A stretch of 13,320 bases of DNA, from the NCBI GenBank assembly GCA_021154985.1, contig JAJNQE010000114.1, forward strand, positions 1-13,320, in the 5' to 3' direction. Position 1 is the first letter of the stretch, and the number at the start of each line of letters is the position of its first letter. The DNA comes from Hydrogenophaga sp. (GTDB lineage: Bacteria > Pseudomonadota > Gammaproteobacteria > Burkholderiales > Burkholderiaceae_C). A program made the position numbers and the translations under genes. The notes beneath the pieces are model-generated. The model searched no databases. It saw only the letters and a program-made list of their open reading frames with translations, and had not been told where the DNA came from. Below are positions 1 through 5,212 of the stretch, piece by piece.

Positions 1-3000
1 CCACTCACGCCCGAGATCACGTTGAACTGGCCGCGCGGGATGTTCACGCTCAGGTTCTTGAGGTTGTGCTCCTTGGCGTTGACGATGCGGATGCAATTGG
101 CTCCCTCCCCCCTTGGGGGAGGGTTGGGGTGGGGGCTTTCGCCGAGCAAACCGCGCCCACGTGCCCCCACCCCGGCCCTCCCCCCGGAGGGGAGGGAGTC
201 GGAGACTGCGTGCACCTCGCCCATGGACAGCGCGTACTCGCGCAGCGCCTTGGCGGTGTGGCTGCTGGCGTGCTCGCGCACCTGCTCGGGCGGGCCTTCG
301 GCCACCACCAGGCCACCGGCGTCACCGCCTTCGGGGCCGAGGTCGATCAGCCAGTCGGCGGCACGGATCACGTCCAGGTTGTGCTCGATCACCACCAGCG
401 AATGGCCGGCGTCGAGCAGCTTGCGCAAGGAGCGCATGAGCTTGGCGATGTCGTCGAAATGCAGGCCGGTGGTGGGCTCGTCGAACAGGAACAGCGTGCC
501 CTTGCGGGAGAGCGGCTGGCGGCTGGCGCTGGCGCTCTTGGCGGCCTCGGCCAGAAAGCCCGCGAGCTTGAGGCGCTGCGCCTCGCCGCCCGACAACGTG
601 GGCACGGGCTGGCCGAGCTTCACGTACTCCAGACCCACATCCACGATGGGTTGCAGTACGCGGATGACTTCACGGTCGGCCTTGAAGAGCTCGGCGGCTT
701 CGCTCACCGTGAGGTCGAGCACGTCGGCCACGTTCAGGCTCACCGTTCGTCCTGAGCCTGTCGAAGGACGTTCGATGCGCACCTCCAAGATCTCGGGCCG
801 GTAGCGCTTGCCGTCGCAGTCGGGGCAACGCAGGTACACGTCGCTCAGGAACTGCATCTCCACGTGCTCGAAGCCCGAGCCGCCGCAGGTGGGGCAGCGC
901 CCGTCGCCGCTGTTGAAGCTGAACTTGGCGGGGGTGTAGCTGCGCTGGCGCGAGAGCGGTGCGTCGGCGAACAGCGCACGGATGGCGTCCCACGCGCCCA
1001 CGTAACTCACCGGGTTGGAGCGCGCGGTCTTGCCGATGGGCGACTGGTCGACGAACACGACTTCGCCGAGCTGCTCGGCGCCGAGCAACCGGTCGTGTAC
1101 GCCGGGGGTGTCGGTGGACTTGCCGAAGTGGCGCAACAGCGCGGGCGCCAACACGTCCTGGATCAGGCTGGACTTGCCCGAACCCGAGACACCGGTGACG
1201 ACCACCAGGCGCTGCAGCGGGAACTCGACCGACACGTCCTTCAGGTTGTGCTCTTTCGCACCTTCCAGAATGAGGCGCGGCGTGCTGTCGGTCACCGCGC
1301 GCTTGAAGCCCATGCCGATGGTCTTGCGCGCGCCGAGGTAGGCGCCGGTGAGCGTGTCGGCCGAGCGGATCTGTTCGGGCGTGCCGTCGAACACGATCTG
1401 CCCGCCGCGCTCGCCCGGGCCGGGGCCCATGTCGATCAGGCGGTCGGCTGCGAGCATGACGGCCGGGTCGTGCTCCACCACCACCAGCGTGTTGCCGGCA
1501 TCGCGCAGGCGCAGCATGGCGTCGTTGATGCGCGCCATGTCGCGCGGGTGCAGGCCGATGCTGGGCTCGTCCAGCACGAACAGCGTGTTCACCAGCGAGG
1601 TGCCCAGCGCCGTGGGGAGGTTGATGCGCTGCACCTCCCCGCCGCTGAGCGTGCGGCTCTGGCGGTCCAGCGTGAGGTAGCCGATGCCGACCTCGCAGAG
1701 GTAGCGGATGCGGGTGTTGATTTCGTCGAGGAGGAGTTTGAGGGCTTGTGCCTGCCCGGTGTTTGACTCCTTCCCCCCCTGGGGGAAGGTGGGGATGGGG
1801 GCTTGTTGGCCTGCAGGCCCCCACCCCTGCCCTCCCCCAGCGGGGGAGGGAGCGAGAGAAGCGAAAAACACCCGCAGCTTGTCCAGCGGCATCAGCATCA
1901 AATCGTGCAGGCACAGGCCCGGCAGCGCCTCCACTTGCGCGCGGCTCCACTTCACGCCGTGCGGCAGGTAGCGTCTTGACGCGGGGAGCACCGCGTCCGC
2001 CGGCGCCTTCGTGCCGAGGCGCCAGAGCAGGCTGTCCGTCTTCAGGCGCGCACCGCCGCAACTCGGGCACTCGGTGTAACTGCGGTACTTCGACAAGAGC
2101 ACGCGGATGTGCATCTTGTAGGCCTTGCTCTCCAGGTACTCGAAGAAGCGGTCCACGCCGTACCAGTGCTGGTTCCACTTGCCGTTCCATTGCGGCGAAC
2201 CGGCCTTGACCCAATGCTTCTGCTCGTCGGTGAGCTTGGCCCAAGGCGTGTCGCGCGGAATACCGGCGGCTTCAGCGTGCCGCATCATGTCGTCCTGCGC
2301 CTCTTTCCAGGCCGGTGTCTGGAACACCTTGATTGCCCCTGCACGCAAGGTGAGCTTGTCGTTCGGAATCACCAGCCCGTAGTCCACCCCGATCACCCGC
2401 CCGAACCCCCGGCAGGCCTCGCACGCCCCCACCGCCGAGTTGAACGAAAACATCGACGGCGTGGGTTCGCTGTAGCGGATGTCGCTCTCGGGGCAATGCA
2501 AGCCCGTGCTGAAACGCCAGATCTCGGGCTCGGCCGCCCCAGCCGATTGGGGGTCAGATTCCAATTTCAGCGCGTACACCATCAGTTTGCCGCCACCGCG
2601 CTTCAGGCCCACCTCGATGGCTTCCATCACCCGCGCGGGCTCGGCACTGCTCATGCGGAAGCGGTCCGCCACCACGTCGAGCACCTTGATCGACTCCATG
2701 GGCGCGGCCTTGGCCTTGCCTTTGGTTTTGGCCTTCTCGTCCACAGCGGGCGCGGCGCGCTGCACCAAGCGTTCGGCCTGCACACGCGTGTAGCCGCTGG
2801 CCGAGAGCCATTGCTCGATTTCTTCGGGCGTGGTGCTGGCCGGCAGCTCCACCGGAAACGTGACGACGAGGCGTGGGTCGCCCTGTGCCGCCGCTCGCGC
2901 GCTCAGCTCGGCGCAGATCGACTCCGGCGAGTCGTGGCGCACCAGCACCGCCGTGTCCCGGTCGAACAGCTCGGCACCGCGCGCGAACAGCAGCTTGAGG

Positions 3001-3413
3001 TGGTCGTTGAGCTCGGTCATGGTGCCCACGGTGGAGCGAGAGGAGCGCACCGGGTTGGTCTGGTCGATCGCAATGGCCGGTGGCACGCCTTCCACCCGGT
3101 CCACGGCCGGCTTGTCCATGCGGTCGAGGAACTGCCGCGCGTAAGCGCTGAAGGTCTCCACGTAGCGGCGCTGGCCCTCGGCGAACAGGGTGTCGAAGAC
3201 CAGGCTGGACTTGCCCGAACCACTGGGCCCGGTGACCACCGTGAGCTCGCCGGTGCGGATGTCCAGGTCGATGTTTTTCAGGTTGTGCTGGCGCGCACCT
3301 CGGATGCGGATCAGGCCAGTACCACCTTCCGTCGGTCGGTCACGCCCCTCATCGTCGGACGCGGGTTGAATCGCGCCCGCAGGCAACTCGGCGGGCAAAA
3401 AGGCATCGGACAT
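1..3413 (-). CDS. uvrA: UvrA excinuclease ABC subunit A, large tandem form (partial, C-terminal part beyond left edge)
   Basis: This is the damage-recognition ATPase of nucleotide excision repair, which works with UvrB and UvrC in the cytoplasm. The frame is open from the ATG at 3413 to the left edge, 1137 residues. Seen: Walker A GPSGSGKSS at about residues 62-70, ABC signature LSGGEVQRI near 590, Walker B LFVLDEPSIGLHPRD near 605-620, second Walker A GVSGSGKSS near 741-749, an intact zinc site C840/C843/C863/C866, signature LSGGEAQRLKL near 935, and Walker B LFLFDEPTTGLH near 975. E. coli UvrA is 940 aa and ends after its second cassette. Here the protein continues into a third cassette (NAKEHNLKNL, then GVSG at the edge), as in the roughly 1900-2000 aa duplicated UvrA that I recall from Burkholderiales. 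The start is supported by GGAG seven bases upstream and by a normal UvrA N-terminus. Three repeat elements are read through in frame (residues about 520-550, 880-890 and 1071-1105). The first zinc site is degenerate, with C307-P-E-S310 in place of CxxC. Confidence 0.95.
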   Translation of the reverse strand, partial: MSDAFLPAELPAGAIQPASDDEGRDRPTEGGTGLIRIRGARQHNLKNIDLDIRTGELTVVTGPSGSGKSSLVFDTLFAEGQRRYVETFSAYARQFLDRMDKPAVDRVEGVPPAIAIDQTNPVRSSRSTVGTMTELNDHLKLLFARGAELFDRDTAVLVRHDSPESICAELSARAAAQGDPRLVVTFPVELPASTTPEEIEQWLSASGYTRVQAERLVQRAAPAVDEKAKTKGKAKAAPMESIKVLDVVADRFRMSSAEPARVMEAIEVGLKRGGGKLMVYALKLESDPQSAGAAEPEIWRFSTGLHCPESDIRYSEPTPSMFSFNSAVGACEACRGFGRVIGVDYGLVIPNDKLTLRAGAIKVFQTPAWKEAQDDMMRHAEAAGIPRDTPWAKLTDEQKHWVKAGSPQWNGKWNQHWYGVDRFFEYLESKAYKMHIRVLLSKYRSYTECPSCGGARLKTDSLLWRLGTKAPADAVLPASRRYLPHGVKWSRAQVEALPGLCLHDLMLMPLDKLRVFFASLAPSPAGGGQGWGPAGQQAPIPTFPQGGKESNTGQAQALKLLLDEINTRIRYLCEVGIGYLTLDRQSRTLSGGEVQRINLPTALGTSLVNTLFVLDEPSIGLHPRDMARINDAMLRLRDAGNTLVVVEHDPAVMLAADRLIDMGPGPGERGGQIVFDGTPEQIRSADTLTGAYLGARKTIGMGFKRAVTDSTPRLILEGAKEHNLKDVSVEFPLQRLVVVTGVSGSGKSSLIQDVLAPALLRHFGKSTDTPGVHDRLLGAEQLGEVVFVDQSPIGKTARSNPVSYVGAWDAIRALFADAPLSRQRSYTPAKFSFNSGDGRCPTCGGSGFEHVEMQFLSDVYLRCPDCDGKRYRPEILEVRIERPSTGSGRTVSLNVADVLDLTVSEAAELFKADREVIRVLQPIVDVGLEYVKLGQPVPTLSGGEAQRLKLAGFLAEAAKSASASRQPLSRKGTLFLFDEPTTGLHFDDIAKLMRSLRKLLDAGHSLVVIEHNLDVIRAADWLIDLGPEGGDAGGLVVAEGPPEQVREHASSHTAKALREYALSMGEVHAVSDSLPSGGRAGVGARGRGLLGESPHPNPPPRGEGANCIRIVNAKEHNLKNLSVNIPRGQFNVISGVS
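100..201. repeat. GC-rich palindromic repeat pair inside uvrA (copy 1)
   Basis: Two copies of a unit of about 36 bases face each other. The left unit (about 101-136) is CTCCCTCCCC, a short gap, GGGGGAGGG, two bases, then GGGGTGGGGGC. The right unit (about 164-200) is the same motif on the opposite strand. Each unit folds on itself and the pair can also form one long hairpin. The element lies between the second UvrA cassette and the start of the third. It is read by uvrA without a stop as a Gly/Pro/Arg-rich linker. The same unit recurs at 1767-1855, so this is a dispersed family rather than local low complexity. The function is unknown. Confidence 0.8.
744..776. repeat. Short palindromic repeat inside uvrA (CCTGAGCCTGTCGAAGG type)
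   Basis: CGTCCT at 748-753 and AGGACG at 765-770 form an inverted repeat around an 11-base loop, GAGCCTGTCGA. I recognise the core as a small repeat scattered through many proteobacterial genomes, usually between genes; this is from memory and not checked. Here it is read in frame by uvrA as about ten extra residues (RPSTGSGRT flanked by E and V). It lies just after the second zinc site, where UvrA proteins normally run directly from EVR-type to VADVLDLTV-type sequence. It is a different family from the longer GC-rich element in the same gene. Confidence 0.7.
1767..1855. repeat. GC-rich palindromic repeat pair inside uvrA (copy 2)
   Basis: This is the same architecture as the element at 100-201. 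The left unit (about 1767-1801) and the inverted right unit (about 1817-1853) share the pattern of CTCCCTCCCC, GGGGGAGGG and GGGGTGGGGGC with a few mismatches (CTCCTTCCCC and GGGGGAAGG in the left unit). uvrA reads through it at about residues 520-550 as APSPAGGGQGWG followed by a Pro/Gly-rich tail. That is just before the LKLLLDEINTRIRYL segment ahead of the first ABC signature. The reading phase of the element differs by one base from that of copy 1. Confidence 0.8.
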
Positions 3414-3544
3414 GCAGAGGCTCCAGAGGGGGACGCGAAGATTCTACGGAGCACCGCGACATACCCCCTGGCGTGTACGTCATAACCACAATTTCCCGCC
3501 CGACCCGGCTGCCTAGACTGAGTCCTCTTTTCGAGACAAGAACC
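3414..3544. promoter_or_regulatory. Divergent intergenic region, uvrA and binding-protein promoters
   Basis: These 131 bases separate two divergent genes and must hold both promoters. Toward uvrA, TAGAAT (minus strand, 3446-3441) is a good -10 candidate 27 bases before the start, but no convincing -35 lies upstream. Toward the binding protein, TTTCCC (3492-3497) and TAGACT (3514-3519), 16 bases apart, form a weak sigma-70-like pair, followed by a weak GAGACAAG ribosome site. I see no clear LexA (CTG-N10-CAG) box, so SOS control of uvrA is not supported here. All of this is pattern matching by eye. Confidence 0.35.
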
Positions 3545-4678
3545 ATGCAACAACCATCCACCCTCTGGCCCCTGCGCCTCACCACCCTCGGCCTGGCGGG
3601 CCTCATGGCCTTCTCTGCACCCGCCTGGGCCCAACTGCGCATCGGCAACCCGTCCGGCATCACCGGCTCGGTGGCAGCCGGTGTGAAGGAAAACATCGAC
3701 GGCGCCAAGCTGTACTTCGACGCGGTGAACGCGCGCGGCGGCATCAACGGCCAGAAGATCGAACTGATTTCGGTGGACGACAAGTTCGACCCCAAGGTCA
3801 CGGTGGAGGTGTCGCGCCAGTTGATCACCGAACAAAAGGTGCTGGCCCTGTTCCTGAACCGCGGCACGCCGCATTCACAAGCCCTGCTGCCCATGCTCGC
3901 CGAGTTCAAGGTGCCGCTGGTGGGCCCGAGCACCGGCGCCATGGTGCTGCACGAACCGGTGAACCCCTGGGTGTTCAACGTTCGCGCCACCTACCAGCGC
4001 GAAGCCGCCAAGGCCATCGAACACCTGGCCAGCATCGGCATGACGCGCATTGCGCTGCTGGAGACCGACGACTCGTTCGGCGCCGATTCGGCCGCAGGTG
4101 CGCTCAAAGGCTTTGCCACGGTGAAGCAGACGCCGGTGCTGCAAGAGAAGTTTCCGCGCGACAAACCCGACTTCACCGAGCTCGCACAGCGCGTGGTCAA
4201 GAGCAACGCCCAGGCGGTGATGGTGATCGGCTCGGCCGGCAACGCGGCCAACGGCATGAAGGCCATCCGGGCCGCGGGCTCGCGGGCGCAGCTGGTCACG
4301 CTGTCCAACAACGCCTCGGAAGGCTTCATCAAGCTGCTGGGCGAACACGCGCGCGGCGTGATCGTCACACAGGTGTTCCCCAACGAACGCTCGGTGGCCT
4401 TTCCTCTGATCAAGGAAGCGCAGGACCTGGCCAAGGCCAAAGGCCTGGAGGGCGTGTCGCCCGCCATGATGGAAGGCTTCGCGGCGGCCAAGGTGGTTGC
4501 AGAAGGACTGCGGCGCGCTGGCGCCAACCCCACGCCAGCGGCCTTGCGCGACGCGCTGGAAGGCATGCGCAACTACGACATCGGCGGCCTGCAGATCAGC
4601 TACAGCGCCACCGACCACACCGGCCTGGATTTCTCCGATTTGTCCATCGTGAACGCCAGCGGCAAGTTCATGCGTTGA
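3545..4678 (+). CDS. ABC transporter periplasmic substrate-binding protein, branched-chain amino acid (LivK-like) type
   Basis: This is a secreted solute receptor that would deliver a ligand to an inner-membrane ABC importer. The protein is 377 aa. Residues 1-29 are a clear Sec signal peptide: Arg11, a hydrophobic core LGLAGLMAF, and an AxA site APAWA before Q30. The mature part begins LRIGNPSGITGS and contains GAKLYFDAVNARGGINGQK, typical of the type I periplasmic-binding fold of the Leu/Ile/Val and amide-ligand family. I chose ATG 3545, not the in-frame ATG at 3473, because the earlier start would put 24 polar residues before the signal peptide. No permease or ATPase gene lies within the window, so it looks like an orphan receptor. 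The ligand cannot be read from sequence; amino acids, amides, urea and aromatic acids are all known in this family. Its stop is two bases from the stop of the convergent stress-protein gene. Confidence 0.88.
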   Translation: MQQPSTLWPLRLTTLGLAGLMAFSAPAWAQLRIGNPSGITGSVAAGVKENIDGAKLYFDAVNARGGINGQKIELISVDDKFDPKVTVEVSRQLITEQKVLALFLNRGTPHSQALLPMLAEFKVPLVGPSTGAMVLHEPVNPWVFNVRATYQREAAKAIEHLASIGMTRIALLETDDSFGADSAAGALKGFATVKQTPVLQEKFPRDKPDFTELAQRVVKSNAQAVMVIGSAGNAANGMKAIRAAGSRAQLVTLSNNASEGFIKLLGEHARGVIVTQVFPNERSVAFPLIKEAQDLAKAKGLEGVSPAMMEGFAAAKVVAEGLRRAGANPTPAALRDALEGMRNYDIGGLQISYSATDHTGLDFSDLSIVNASGKFMR

Positions 4679-4680
4679 CG

Positions 4681-5118
4681 TCAGGACTTCACGATCAGCA
4701 CGGGCACCTTGGCGTGGGTCAGCACCTTCTGCGCCACGCTGCCCAGAATGAGTGCTTTCACGCCCTGGCGGCCGTGTGAGCCCATCACGATCAGGTCGCA
4801 GCCTTCGGCCTCGGCCGTTTCGATGATCCCCTCGTAGACCACGTTGCGCTCGATGGTGTCGCCGGCAAACGGCACACCGTCTGCAGCGCAGGCCATGCGG
4901 GCAGCGTCCAGTGCCACGCTGGCCGCGGCCTTGGCTTCGGTCAGGTAGGCCTGCAGGCCGATGGCCGAGGCATCGCCGATGCCGATGTAGGGGAAGGGGT
5001 CGATCACATACACGCCGATGACTTGCGCTCCCTGGCTCTTGGCCAGGCCCACGGCCGCGCGGGTGGCGAACACGCTGAGGTCGGAACCGTCGGTGGGCAG
5101 CAGGATTTTCTTGAACAT
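4681..5118 (-). CDS. Universal stress protein, UspA family, single domain
   Basis: This is a small cytoplasmic nucleotide-binding protein (145 aa) of the UspA family, linked in general to stress and energy-limited states; its partner is unknown. Seen: the N-terminal beta strand MFKKILLPTDGSDLS with Asp10, and the ATP-binding signature G113-x2-G116-x9-G126-S127 near the C-terminus. This suggests the ATP-binding branch and not the UspA branch that lacks the motif. The length matches a single Usp domain. The start at 5118 is set by AAGGAGA about six bases upstream and by homology of the MFKKIL start; the ATG six codons earlier lacks this. The gene lies 94 bases downstream of the formate dehydrogenase alpha gene on the same strand, so it could be partly co-transcribed or have its own promoter. 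Confidence 0.92.
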   Translation of the reverse strand: MFKKILLPTDGSDLSVFATRAAVGLAKSQGAQVIGVYVIDPFPYIGIGDASAIGLQAYLTEAKAAASVALDAARMACAADGVPFAGDTIERNVVYEGIIETAEAEGCDLIVMGSHGRQGVKALILGSVAQKVLTHAKVPVLIVKS

Positions 5119-5141
5119 GGTCGCTCTCCTTGGCAAAGGTG

Positions 5142-5177
5142 GATGAACCGGGCCGCACTGTGCGGCACCGCTTCATC
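5142..5177. other. Stem-loop between formate dehydrogenase and stress-protein genes
   Basis: Two nested inverted repeats are visible. The inner stem is GCCGCA (5152-5157) with TGCGGC (5161-5166) around the 3-base loop CTG. The outer stem is GATGAA (5142-5147) with TTCATC (5172-5177). No T run follows on either strand, so it is not a standard intrinsic terminator. It could weaken read-through from the formate dehydrogenase operon, stabilise an mRNA end, or be an operator for the stress gene. The sequence does not decide among these. Confidence 0.45.
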
Positions 5178-5212
5178 GTAGGAGCGCCCCGACCCCGGAG
5201 GCTTGCGTCAGA

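Noticed and set aside
100..201. CRISPR array or intrinsic terminator at the GC-rich repeat
   Set aside because: There are only two inverted units with no regular spacers, no T run follows, and the element lies inside an open coding frame.
670..2244. A 524-codon minus-strand open frame
   Set aside because: It is out of frame with the recognisable UvrA reading, which covers the whole stretch, and gives an Arg/Pro/Ala-rich sequence without motifs.
2109..3485. A 458-codon plus-strand open frame opposite the 5' part of uvrA
   Set aside because: It is antisense to conserved UvrA sequence including the first Walker A, and shows no domain of its own.
5142..5177. Intrinsic terminator of the formate dehydrogenase operon
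   Set aside because: The hairpin is good but no run of T follows on either strand, so it is listed only as a stem-loop.
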